From Deltaproteobacteria bacterium (GTDB taxonomy: Bacteria; Desulfobacterota; Desulfuromonadia; Geobacterales; Pseudopelobacteraceae), in assembly GCA_021779135.1 (NCBI GenBank), contig JAJYBH010000003.1:1-59481 (forward strand): a stretch of 59,481 bases of DNA, read 5' to 3'. Position numbers and translations under genes: made by a program. The notes beneath the pieces were generated by a model. It saw only the letters and a program-made list of their open reading frames with translations. It was not told the origin of the DNA and did no database searches. This document shows positions 38,288 to 47,232 of this stretch, in pieces. Every line of letters starts with the position of its first letter. Position 1 is the stretch's first letter.

Positions 38288-38941
38288 TTAGTTGTTGTCG
38301 GCGGGCGTAATTCCATGCAGGAGGGAGTACTTGACCAGGGAAGGGATGTTGTCGATGCCGAGTTTCAGCATGAGCCTGCTGCGGTAGGTTTCGACGCTCT
38401 TGGGGGAAAGCTTCAGTATTTCGGCGACCTGGACGCTTGTTTTTCCTTCAACGACCAGTTGCAGCACCTCTCGTTCGCGCTGGCTCAGGCTTTCAAGAGG
38501 ACTGGGAGGATGTGTGCGGCTAGGGGAAAGCAGATCCGCTGACGGGGCCTTGACCCCGGTCCCGAAATAATACTGCCCCTTCATGACCGCGTGAACCGCC
38601 TTGGCAACCGATGCGCCAGCCGACTCCTTGAGCAGGTACGCGCTGGCCCCGGCCTGTATCGCCCGGAAGATATGCTCGTTGGTATGGTGCATGGAGAGGA
38701 TGATGATCTTCACCGCGGGCAAGCGTTCGCAAATGATGCGAGAAGCCTCGATCCCGTTCATCTCGGGCATGGCGATATCCATCACGATGACGTCGGGGGC
38801 AAGTGTTGCCGCCTTTTCTACCGCATCCCGGCCGTCCAGGGCCTCCCCGACGACAGTCATATCGGCCATTGACTCGAGAATCATCCTCAGGCCTTCACGT
38901 ACAACGGCGTGGTCGTCCGCGATAAGAATCCTGACTTTCAT
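38288..38941 (-). CDS. NarL/FixJ-family response regulator
   Basis: A 217-residue transcription regulator. The receiver domain has phospho-Asp55 in VIVMDIAMPEMNG and a conserved Lys in AYLLKES. The C-terminal LuxR-type helix-turn-helix (about 150-210) reads LSQREREVLQLVVEGKTSVQ and SPKSVETYRSRLMLKL. It begins one base after the stop of the adjacent kinase gene, so the two form a pair. Targets are unknown; the palindrome at 38224 is a candidate site. Confidence 0.95.
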   Translation of the reverse strand: MKVRILIADDHAVVREGLRMILESMADMTVVGEALDGRDAVEKAATLAPDVIVMDIAMPEMNGIEASRIICERLPAVKIIILSMHHTNEHIFRAIQAGASAYLLKESAGASVAKAVHAVMKGQYYFGTGVKAPSADLLSPSRTHPPSPLESLSQREREVLQLVVEGKTSVQVAEILKLSPKSVETYRSRLMLKLGIDNIPSLVKYSLLHGITPADNN

Positions 38942-38942
38942 G

Positions 38943-40016
38943 CTACATGTCCTCCAGGGGTATTTCGACTGTCACGACCGTGCCCTGGCCGGGCTGAGAG
39001 ACAAACGAGAACGTGCCACCCGCCAGTTCGGCCCGCTCACGCATGAAGGTTATCCCCCAACCGGTGCCGTGCGGGCGCGTCGCAGCTGGAGAACTGGTCC
39101 CTCTGCCGTCATCGGCGACGCTAAAGCGTACCCTGCCCGCTTCGCATTCGAGAGTGACCGCTACTATCCTGGCCCCGGCATGTTTCGCCGCATTCATGAG
39201 GGCCTCCTGGGAGATGCGGAAGATCGCCAGCTCCACTTCCGGCGACAGCCTCGGGAAGAGTTCGTCGGCCTGCACCGTGACCTGCACGCCGGTGCGTGTC
39301 GCGAAAAGCTCGGAATGCCAGCGCAGGGCCGAGGCCAGGCCATAGTCGTCGAGAACCGGAGGGCGCAGGCCGACCATGATGTTTCGGACGGTGCGGCTCA
39401 CGCCCGCGATCAATCTGGCTGAATCCTCGAGCCGGTCATCGATTTGTTGCGGCAGATCGTTGGCCAGGGTTGACTTGATAATCGAAAGATTCATGCCGAG
39501 CACCGTCAGGTCGCGGCCGATTTCGTCGTGCAGTTCCTCGGCCAGTTTTTTCCTGAGGTTTTCCTCTATCTCCACCAGGCGCCGGGCGTAACGGCGCAGG
39601 GTCTCTTCGGCCTGGCGGTGCGCAAGGACCAGCGACCATACCTGAAGGGCGTGGCCAGCCGTTTCGGGCAGATGCGCAAAGCTCTCCGGGGATTTCACGA
39701 TGCAATTTCGCACCCCGGCACTCAGGTCCTGATCGGCAGCCGGGTCGCGGCTTCCGTCTGTCATCAGCACCACGGGACAGGTATCCAGGGTCAGCGGAAC
39801 CAGATCGCCGCCCATCCCGTCGGACAGGCGAGAATCGGCCAGCACAAGGTTGGGCTGAAGCTGGAGGATTGCCTGACGCGCGGCGCGCAGGGAGGCGGCT
39901 GTTGCCAGACGATATCCTCCCGGCGCATCCCGGAAAGATCCTTGAATGGCGAGGATCTGGCTGGAGTCGCTTGCAACGATGAGTATCAGAGGGTCGGCGG
40001 GGTTTTCTGTCAACAT
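38943..40016 (-). CDS. NarX-type histidine kinase with receiver-like N-terminus
   Basis: A 357-residue soluble kinase. The start at 40016 (MLTENPADP) has GAGGAG 6 bases upstream. The N-terminal 120 residues resemble a receiver (LVLADSRLSDGMGGD holds the Asp position, but the acidic pair and the usual Lys motif are not clear), so it may be a pseudo-receiver. HisKA_3 follows (LAEELHDEIGRDLTVLG), then a small catalytic domain with ISQEALMNAAKHAGA and GTGWGITFMRERAE. It is the partner of the NarL-type regulator immediately downstream. Confidence 0.92.
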   Translation of the reverse strand: MLTENPADPLILIVASDSSQILAIQGSFRDAPGGYRLATAASLRAARQAILQLQPNLVLADSRLSDGMGGDLVPLTLDTCPVVLMTDGSRDPAADQDLSAGVRNCIVKSPESFAHLPETAGHALQVWSLVLAHRQAEETLRRYARRLVEIEENLRKKLAEELHDEIGRDLTVLGMNLSIIKSTLANDLPQQIDDRLEDSARLIAGVSRTVRNIMVGLRPPVLDDYGLASALRWHSELFATRTGVQVTVQADELFPRLSPEVELAIFRISQEALMNAAKHAGARIVAVTLECEAGRVRFSVADDGRGTSSPAATRPHGTGWGITFMRERAELAGGTFSFVSQPGQGTVVTVEIPLEDM

Positions 40017-40246
40017 GTCGGCTCCTCGAAACATACTTCGCGCATAAAATCCTGAGAGGGAACCGTCCGGCCGTGCAATGCGGCTGCCAGTGAAATCAGA
40101 CAGTTCCTTTCTAATGAACGTCGGCATTTTAGCATCGGCCGGGAAGCTCTGTCCAGCGGTTATGCAGGATTCACGGCAGCAGCGTGACAGGCTGGCGTAC
40201 GGTTGCAATTTGGGTTATACTTGCGAAAGTTGAAAAAGGAGGATGT

Positions 40247-40651
40247 ATGTCCATACAAGAACAGATCAAGCAGTTTCTCTCCGCCAGCGCCTTCGGGGTG
40301 GTTGGGGCGTCATCCAACCGGCAGAAATTCGGCAACCGCGTGTTGCGCTGCTACCTTCAGGACGGCCGACAGGCTATTCCGGTCAACCCCAATGAGGCCG
40401 AGATCGAAGGGGTCGCCTGCGTCAAGGGGGTCGAAGAGTTGCCGGCAGAGGTGAAGAGCATCTCCATGATCACCCCGCCCAGCGTGACAGAGCAGATCGT
40501 GCCGCGAGCCATCGCCCACGGGATTGAAAACATCTGGATGCAGCCGGGCGCCGAAAGTCCGGCCGCCGTGGCGCTCTGCCGGGAAAAAGGGGTCAACGTC
40601 ATCGCCGACGGGAGCTGTCTCCTGGTCGTGGTGGGGTTCCATGATCACTGA
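40247..40651 (+). CDS. CoA-binding domain protein (YccU-like)
   Basis: A 134-residue single Rossmann-type CoA_binding domain: FGVVGASSNRQKFGNRVLR at the nucleotide loop, AIPVNPNEAEIEGV, and IWMQPGAESPAAVALCREKG. The start at 40247 is supported by AGGAGG 5 bases upstream. Family members resemble succinyl-CoA synthetase alpha N-terminal domains; no reaction is established. It overlaps the next small membrane protein gene by 11 bases, so the two are co-translated. Confidence 0.88.
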   Translation: MSIQEQIKQFLSASAFGVVGASSNRQKFGNRVLRCYLQDGRQAIPVNPNEAEIEGVACVKGVEELPAEVKSISMITPPSVTEQIVPRAIAHGIENIWMQPGAESPAAVALCREKGVNVIADGSCLLVVVGFHDH

Positions 40652-40841
40652 ATGGAGCTTCGAAAAACTGTATGCCGAGCTGGGTCTGATGCGGATGGGA
40701 TTCGGGATTATCTTCGCCCTGTTTCTGCTGCTGTTTGTGGCCGTCATAGTTGAAGAGGTCTTTCTTGGCGGGCGGAGGCGGCGTCAGGCGGAAAAACAGG
40801 CCCGCCTCCGGCAGGCCGCATCGGAAGCAACCGAGAAATGA
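40641..40841 (+). CDS. Small single-pass membrane protein
   Basis: A 66-residue protein starting MITEWSFEKLYAELGLM. One strong membrane segment spans about residues 20-41 (FGIIFALFLLLFVAVIVEEV) and is followed by a very basic tail (GGRRRRQAEKQARLRQAA), predicting a cytoplasmic C-terminus. I do not recognise the family. Its start lies within the last codons of the CoA-binding gene, suggesting coupled translation and possibly a common role. Confidence 0.65.
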   Translation: MITEWSFEKLYAELGLMRMGFGIIFALFLLLFVAVIVEEVFLGGRRRRQAEKQARLRQAASEATEK

Positions 40842-40954
40842 CCGGCCGACCTGGTTGTGAAGCCCAACTCATCCCATCTATTTCTTCCGTATCCAGCGCC
40901 GTCAGGCGTCATTGTAAAATAGAGCCCGCCCGAAGCAGACTCAAAAATACATGC

Positions 40955-40960
40955 TATACT
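40955..40960 (+). promoter_or_regulatory. Extended -10 promoter element before the Crp/Fnr gene
   Basis: TGCTATACT at 40952-40960 is an extended -10 match; no good -35 was found. A short repeat CTGT-N4-ACAG overlaps just downstream (40959-40970). The region lies about 90 bases before the Crp/Fnr ATG and carries no gene. Confidence 0.4.
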
Positions 40961-41051
40961 GTCAAAACAGGCATAAGCATTATTTAATCCAACCGGACAT
41001 TCGGCAACATGGTAATGCAGCACAGAGTAGTGCCCCTCCAGGGTGGCCGCC

Positions 41052-41795
41052 ATGATTCGAAGAAAATTCGACCCCGAAGTCACCAAATCCATCCTGAGAA
41101 AAGTCCCGCTTTTCGCAAGCCTCGAAGACCCCGAATTATCCTCGTTGCTGGAAAGTTCAAGTACCTATTGCTACAACAAGGATGAAATCATCATCATGTC
41201 CGAGGAAGAGATCAAGCAGATGTATGTGGTCCTCAAGGGGCAGGTCAAGGTAGTGAGGATCACGTCTGACGGAGAGGAGCGTGTCATGGCCTTCCGGCAT
41301 CGCGGCGACTATTTCGGCGACATGGGCCTCCTTGACAACAAAACGGATTCGGCGACGGTGATCGCCGCCAAACAATGCACCGTGCTCCTGATTTCAAAGC
41401 GTGTATTTGACGAATACTTTCTGGATGACAAGAAGGCGTTGCGTAAGGTAGTTGAAATGCTCAGCGGCCGTCTGCGCGAGAGCTGGCTCTTTCAGGCCAT
41501 TCTCGGCTCCCATGATGCGGAATCAAAGATAAGGGCAACCTTGGCGCATTACAGCAAGACATTGGGCGTGCAGGATACTACCGGCATCATCATCAATTCG
41601 ACGTTCTCACATCAGAGCATAGCCGACCGCGTCCACATCGCCCGCGAAACCGTAACCCGTGTCATGAGAAAAATGAGAGACCACCGGGAAATCGAAATGG
41701 TGGGGCGTTGTTACAAACTGCTCCCGCCCTTCTTTGAAAAATATGAACAATCCGAACTGTACAACTCCCTGCAATCGGGTGTAAAAAAACGTTGA
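41052..41795 (+). CDS. Crp/Fnr-family transcription regulator
   Basis: A 247-residue regulator with an N-terminal cyclic-nucleotide-binding-fold domain (about 10-130) and a C-terminal winged helix (FSHQSIADRVHIARETVTRVMRKM). The ATG at 41052 is preceded by AGGGTGG; a GTG 9 bases earlier is the alternative. The phosphate-binding cassette reads FGDMGLLDNKTDSATV, without the Arg-Ser pair of cAMP-binding Crp, so the effector is probably not cAMP. It has no N-terminal Cys cluster, so it is not a typical oxygen-sensing Fnr. Neighbouring genes are unrelated, so targets are unknown. Confidence 0.92.
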   Translation: MIRRKFDPEVTKSILRKVPLFASLEDPELSSLLESSSTYCYNKDEIIIMSEEEIKQMYVVLKGQVKVVRITSDGEERVMAFRHRGDYFGDMGLLDNKTDSATVIAAKQCTVLLISKRVFDEYFLDDKKALRKVVEMLSGRLRESWLFQAILGSHDAESKIRATLAHYSKTLGVQDTTGIIINSTFSHQSIADRVHIARETVTRVMRKMRDHREIEMVGRCYKLLPPFFEKYEQSELYNSLQSGVKKR

Positions 41796-41858
41796 ATGGT
41801 TTCGTGACGCGTATAGATCCCGATTTTCCGGCACAGGTACCGGAGCTGTAAACCCATC

Positions 41859-43748
41859 TCATCCCTTCAGCGTCTCCAGCTCGTCCCAGCGTGAATATGC
41901 CTCCGCCAGCTCCTTTTCCAGATTCGCCAGCCGATCGTTCGCCTGGACTATTCCGGCGCCAGCCGATTTGTAGAAATCCGGGGCAGCCAGCCGGGCGTGC
42001 AGCTCTGCCTGTTCCTCCTCCAGCGCGGCGATCTTTTCCGGCAGAGATTCCAGCTCCCGCTCCTCCTTGAAGGAAAGCTTGCGGGCGCGCTCCTTCTGCG
42101 GCCTGGCCTTGTCGGACCCGGATCTGGCGGCAGCCTGTGAAGCGGAGCCCTCGGCCGCTGTCTGCTGCAACCAGTCGTCGTAGCCACCCACGAATTCGCG
42201 CACACTCCCGTCCCCGGCCAGTACCAGTGTGCTGGTGACCACGTTGTTGAGAAATTCGCGGTCGTGGCTGACCAGCAGCAGGGTGCCGGAGTACTCCAGC
42301 AGCAGGTCTTCCAGCAGGTCGAGGGTTTCGGCATCCAGGTCATTGGTCGGTTCGTCCATCACCAGGATGTTGGAGGGTTTGGTGAACAGTTTGGCCAGCA
42401 GCAGGCGGTTGCGTTCGCCGCCGGAGAGGATGCTGACCGGGCTGCGTGCGCGCTCCGGCGAAAAGAGGAAGTCCTGCAGGTAGCCGATGATGTGGCGCGA
42501 CGCGCCGTTGATGACCAGGGTGTCGTTCCCCTCGCCGACGTTGTCCTGCACGCTCTTGTCCAAGTCGAGCTGTTCGCGCAGCTGGTCGAAGTAGACGACC
42601 TCGCGGCGCGTCCCCAGCTTGATCTCCCCCTCTTGCGGCTGCAGTTCCCCCAGCAGCAGGCGCAGCAGGGTGGTCTTGCCGGAGCCGTTGGGGCCGATGA
42701 TGCCGATCCGGTCGCCGCGCATGATGGTGGTGGAGAGGCCCTTGATGATCGGCCGGCCGTCGTAGGAGAAGGTGACCTTCTCGGCCTCGGCCACCAGCGC
42801 ACCGGAGCGGTCGGCCTCCTGCAGCTGGATCTTGGCCGTACCCTGCCGGACACGCCGCTGGCGGGATTCCTCACGCAGCTTCTTCAGCGCCCGGACACGT
42901 CCTTCGTTGCGGGTGCGACGGGCCTTGATCCCCTGACGCACCCAGACCTCCTCCTGGGCCAGCTTCTTGTCGAAGAGCGCCTGGCGGGTGATCTCCGCCT
43001 CCAGCAGCGCCTCGCGCCGCTCGGTGAACTCGTCGTAGCCGCAGGAAAAGGCATACAGGCGCCCCCGGTCCAGTTCTGCCACCCGGTTGGCCAGCCGCCG
43101 GGCAAAGGCGCGGTCGTGGGTCACGAACAGCACGGTCTTGACCGATTTGGCCAGAAATTCCTCCAGCCAGAGGATGGTGGCAATGTCCAGGTGATTGGTC
43201 GGCTCGTCCAGGATGAGGATGTCCGGTGACGAGACCAGGGCGCGGGCCAGCAGTACCCGGCGCTTGGTGCCGCCCGACAGCGAGGTGAACTCGACCTCGG
43301 CATCCAGGTCCAGCCGCTTCAGCACCCGTTCCACCTCCTGGTGCAGCGACCAGCCGCCGCTCTCCTCCAGGCTGTGCTGCAACTCCTCCAGCCTCGCCAG
43401 TAATGGTTCACTGCCGGCAATGCCCAGTTCGTGGCTGACGTGGTGATACTCGGCCAAAAGCGAGGCCACGTTGCCCATGCCGGAGGCAACCACGTCGAAG
43501 ACCGTGCCGGCCAGCCCCAACGGCACCTCCTGGGCCACCTGGGCCACCTTCAGCCCCTGCTGGCACTGGATCTCGCCCCCCTCGGGGGCCAGCTCGCCGC
43601 CGACCAGTTTCAGCAGGGTCGATTTGCCGCTGCCGTTGCGCCCCATCAGACACAGCCGGTCGCCCGGCTCGATCTGCAGGTTGATGCCGTCGAAGAGCGG
43701 TGGGCCGCCGAAGGCCAGGGTTATGTTGCGAAGGGAAATGAGTGCCAA
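41859..43748 (-). CDS. uup: ABC-F ATPase, Uup type
   Basis: A 629-residue soluble protein with two ATPase domains (GRNGSGKSTLLKLVGG and GPNGSGKTTLLRLL; signatures SLSGGTKRRV and LSGGERNRLL). The C-terminal coiled coil (about 560-629, EELESLPEKIAALEEEQAEL) is typical of Uup. Uup binds ribosomes and branched DNA and limits precise transposon excision. The frame starts at a TTG (43748) with only a weak site upstream. A second copy of its first 43 bases, with ATG and AGGAGA, lies at 44552-44594 on the far side of a toxin-antitoxin cassette. Confidence 0.95.
   Translation of the reverse strand: MALISLRNITLAFGGPPLFDGINLQIEPGDRLCLMGRNGSGKSTLLKLVGGELAPEGGEIQCQQGLKVAQVAQEVPLGLAGTVFDVVASGMGNVASLLAEYHHVSHELGIAGSEPLLARLEELQHSLEESGGWSLHQEVERVLKRLDLDAEVEFTSLSGGTKRRVLLARALVSSPDILILDEPTNHLDIATILWLEEFLAKSVKTVLFVTHDRAFARRLANRVAELDRGRLYAFSCGYDEFTERREALLEAEITRQALFDKKLAQEEVWVRQGIKARRTRNEGRVRALKKLREESRQRRVRQGTAKIQLQEADRSGALVAEAEKVTFSYDGRPIIKGLSTTIMRGDRIGIIGPNGSGKTTLLRLLLGELQPQEGEIKLGTRREVVYFDQLREQLDLDKSVQDNVGEGNDTLVINGASRHIIGYLQDFLFSPERARSPVSILSGGERNRLLLAKLFTKPSNILVMDEPTNDLDAETLDLLEDLLLEYSGTLLLVSHDREFLNNVVTSTLVLAGDGSVREFVGGYDDWLQQTAAEGSASQAAARSGSDKARPQKERARKLSFKEERELESLPEKIAALEEEQAELHARLAAPDFYKSAGAGIVQANDRLANLEKELAEAYSRWDELETLKG
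43706..43733 (-). repeat. Direct repeat copy 1, inside uup
   Basis: A 28-base stretch near the start of uup is repeated exactly at 44552-44579, 846 bases away; similarity extends imperfectly to 43 bases. The two copies bracket the toxin-antitoxin genes. Confidence 0.85.
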
Positions 43749-43801
43749 AGGTTTCTTCTTTCAGCAGGTTTGAAACTGCACGTACAGGGGGAATTTGAGC
43801 T

Positions 43802-44059
43802 TTACTTCCACATATCCTCATCAACTGCTTCGAACACAGCCGTAGCAGCAAGGAAATCGTCACTGTCCTGTGCGCTCCAGGTACCCGCCAGATGATCCAG
43901 ATCGCTATAGACAATGGACCTTTTTTTCTTCTCGATTCCCAAGGACTCCTTGAGAATTCTGAGCATCACTGCATTGACACTGGTATCCTCACGCCGTGCT
44001 TTTTCCTTTAATGCTCCGGCGATGGTTTCATCTACGCCGCGCAATGTCATGGTTGTCAT
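43802..44059 (-). CDS. Putative antitoxin, ribbon-helix-helix type
   Basis: An 85-residue acidic protein. The first 45 residues (MTTMTLRGVDETIAGALKEK…VNAVMLRILKES) have the beta-strand plus two-helix pattern of Arc/MetJ-type DNA-binding antitoxins. The C-terminal half (DLDHLAGTWSAQDSDDFLAA) resembles toxin-neutralising tails. It lies 16 bases downstream of a PIN-domain toxin gene, the reverse of the usual antitoxin-first order. It probably binds the palindromes at the promoter upstream of the toxin. Confidence 0.8.
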   Translation of the reverse strand: MTTMTLRGVDETIAGALKEKARREDTSVNAVMLRILKESLGIEKKKRSIVYSDLDHLAGTWSAQDSDDFLAATAVFEAVDEDMWK

Positions 44060-44075
44060 GGTGGTATCTCCTCAT

Positions 44076-44468
44076 TTACCTGAGTGCCAGTAAGATGCTG
44101 CTGATATGACTGAAATGATCGTCATAGGTTGCCAGAGCAAGTCCATGCTGCAATGCCGAGGCTGCCAGCCACAGGTCATTGGAAGGAATCGGGCACCCTT
44201 TACGCCGCAGGTCAGAAAAAATCTGCGCATAGAATTCTGCGGTTTCATCATCAAGCGGAATCGTATCAACACGTACCGAGTCAAGAAACTGTTCAAGTTC
44301 CAAGCGGTTTTCCCGTTCCCTGTTGCCACATCGAAATCCAGCGAGCAGTTCGCCAAGTATGACGGTATTGACCCCGATGTAATCCACCGTTTTCAGAAGG
44401 CTAACGGCATCAGCCTCGTTTCTCTTGAAAGCGGCATAAAAATTGGTATCTATGATTATTCGTTTCAT
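44076..44468 (-). CDS. PIN-domain toxin (VapC-like ribonuclease)
   Basis: A 130-residue PIN-domain protein starting MKRIIIDTNFYAAF. Acidic active-site residues are in place: Asp in IIIDTN, Glu in VILGELLAGF, Asp in IPSNDLWLAA and Asp in LATYDDHFSHI. VapC toxins cut tRNA or rRNA and are blocked by a partner antitoxin. The gene precedes its antitoxin here. The ATG at 44468 has only a weak ribosome site; a GTG two codons earlier is possible. The cassette is flanked by duplicated uup sequence. Confidence 0.88.
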   Translation of the reverse strand: MKRIIIDTNFYAAFKRNEADAVSLLKTVDYIGVNTVILGELLAGFRCGNRERENRLELEQFLDSVRVDTIPLDDETAEFYAQIFSDLRRKGCPIPSNDLWLAASALQHGLALATYDDHFSHISSILLALR

Positions 44469-44483
44469 TTGCACATCCGCTCA

Positions 44484-44535
44484 TGATGACATCACATTAT
44501 AATGTCATTATGATGTCGCATTGTGATGCTGTCAA
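44484..44535 (-). promoter_or_regulatory. Toxin-antitoxin promoter with palindromic operators
   Basis: On the minus strand TTGACA (44530-44535) and CATAAT (44507-44512) are spaced by 17 bases. A perfect 13-base palindrome ATAATGTCATTAT (44499-44511) overlaps the -10, and TGATGACATCA (44484-44494) lies just downstream. This is the usual layout for autoregulation by an antitoxin. Confidence 0.7.
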
Positions 44536-44594
44536 ATGAAAAAGGCGCGGTCGCCGAAGGCCAGGGTTATGTTGCGAAGGAAACAGAGTGCCAT
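44532..44594 (-). pseudogene. Remnant of the uup 5' end
   Basis: An ATG at 44594 with AGGAGA 11 bases upstream opens a 20-codon frame (MALCFLRNITLAFGDRAFFI) ending at 44532. Its first 14 codons match uup (MALISLRNITLAFGG), and 28 bases (44552-44579) are identical to 43706-43733 inside uup. It is the broken former start of uup, left behind by insertion of the toxin-antitoxin cassette, whose -35 box overlaps the remnant's stop. Confidence 0.75.
44552..44579 (-). repeat. Direct repeat copy 2, in the uup remnant
   Basis: Exact partner of the 28-base repeat at 43706-43733, in the same orientation. Confidence 0.85.
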
Positions 44595-44598
44595 GCCT

Positions 44599-44811
44599 TT
44601 ACTTTTCTCCTACCCACGAGAATCTTGGTTTCTGCTGCCCATCAACCATCACATCCTCCACGAACATGACCAGGGGCCGGACCCACATTGAGCCGTCGCC
44701 GTAGAGCTGGCGGTAGACGACCATCCCCTCCTCGGTCTCGCTGTGGCGGGCGATACCGATCACCTGGTAGTCGTTGCCCTTGTAATGGCGATAGCGGCCG
44801 CTGCGGATCAT
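44599..44811 (-). CDS. DUF1653-type small protein
   Basis: A 70-residue protein starting MIRSGRYRHYKGNDYQVIGI, the characteristic beginning of DUF1653 proteins (G-Y-x-H-x-K-G-x-x-Y-x-V), and ending in PRFSWVGEK. The function is unknown for the family. Its ATG overlaps the stop of the upstream Cys-rich gene (ATGA), and its stop lies 4 bases before the uup remnant, so it was probably in an operon with uup. Confidence 0.8.
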   Translation of the reverse strand: MIRSGRYRHYKGNDYQVIGIARHSETEEGMVVYRQLYGDGSMWVRPLVMFVEDVMVDGQQKPRFSWVGEK

Positions 44812-45011
44812 TGCCGCTCCAGCGGCTCGTGCGCCTTGCGGCCATGCACCCGCTCGTAGGCCCGGCAGAAGGGACAGATACGCTCTTCGACCCCTTTGAC
44901 AAAGCGGTTGGCCAGCCCCTGCTGGTTGCGGCGGGCCGGCCGGCAGACCGGGCAGGATTCGCAGACTTTGGCCAGGGCCCGGTCCAGGCTGGTGATCTCT
45001 GTTTCGCTCAT
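44808..45011 (-). CDS. Small protein with two Cys pairs
   Basis: A 67-residue protein (MSETEITSLDRALAKVCESC…). CESCPVC and CPFC could bind zinc or another metal. It is rich in Arg, as nucleic-acid-binding zinc-ribbon proteins often are. I do not recognise the family. It overlaps the DUF1653 gene by 4 bases and is probably the first gene of that operon. Confidence 0.65.
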   Translation of the reverse strand: MSETEITSLDRALAKVCESCPVCRPARRNQQGLANRFVKGVEERICPFCRAYERVHGRKAHEPLERQ

Positions 45012-45185
45012 ATGCGTTCCTTACAGTTTTCTGGGGGGGAGTATCAACATCAACGACAGGCATCGCGCCATTTTCCGCTTTTTCGTGGCATCCGTCAACC
45101 CATCAGGGCCACAATTTCGGTTGCCACCGGTTACCCGGCATGGTATCAAATCCAGTTCAATTCCAGCGTAAGAGGTCTCACCACA

Positions 45186-46823
<1,638 letters not shown>

Positions 46824-46853
46824 AAATTATATTTTATTAGCCATTAATTTAGT

Positions 46854-46883
46854 TTGACATTACACATTTAAAGCTGTTAGGGT
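46854..46883 (+). promoter_or_regulatory. Probable cspA promoter
   Basis: A consensus -35 TTGACA (46854-46859) is followed 18 bases later by a weak -10 TAGGGT (46878-46883). The AT-rich leader of about 55 bases before the ATG is typical of cold-shock genes. Confidence 0.5.
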
Positions 46884-46945
46884 GATTAAACGTTCGCGGA
46901 TATTCCCGGACAAACTTAAAGAGAAGTATCAGGAGAAAGAAGAAC

Positions 46946-47146
46946 ATGGTAAACGGAACAGTAAAATGGTTTAATGACAGCAAGGGGTTTGGGTTTCTTG
47001 AGCAGGAAGGTGGCGATGATGTATTCGTTCACTTCTCCGCAATCGCGGGAGACGGGTTTAAATCCCTGGCTGAAGGCGATAGCGTAACCTTTGAACTGGT
47101 CAAAGGCCCCAAAGGCCTGCAGGCCGCTAACGTAGTGCGCGTGTAA
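46946..47146 (+). CDS. cspA: Cold-shock protein (CspA family)
   Basis: A 66-residue single cold-shock domain: [18 protein letters not shown] with RNP1 (KGFGFL) and RNP2 (VFVHFSAI) motifs. It binds single-stranded RNA/DNA and prevents structure formation at low temperature. AGGAGA lies about 11 bases before the ATG. It is a single-gene transcript, ended by the strong hairpin at 47172. Confidence 0.97.
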   Translation: MVNGTVKWFNDSKGFGFLEQEGGDDVFVHFSAIAGDGFKSLAEGDSVTFELVKGPKGLQAANVVRV

Positions 47147-47171
47147 TTCACGCCTGCGTTCAAGCACTGAG

Positions 47172-47199
47172 AGGCCCCGGAGAAATCCGGGGCCTTTTT
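47172..47199 (+). terminator. Rho-independent terminator of cspA
   Basis: AGGCCCCGGA/TCCGGGGCCT, 10-base perfect stem with a GAAA loop, followed by TTTT. Confidence 0.95.
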
Positions 47200-47232
47200 G
47201 TTGTCCAACCCGAAAAAAAGGATCCAGCTGAC

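Noticed and set aside
40189-40206. A sigma-54-like site (TGGCGT…TTGCAA) before the CoA-binding gene
   Set aside because: The spacing between the GG and GC elements is one base short of the strict sigma-54 spacing, and the first half is imperfect.
44688-45185. An upstream extension of the ABC-F gene at 45186
   Set aside because: The extra 166 codons overlap two small genes on the other strand and do not resemble ABC-F proteins; MIHLSNIT is the natural start.
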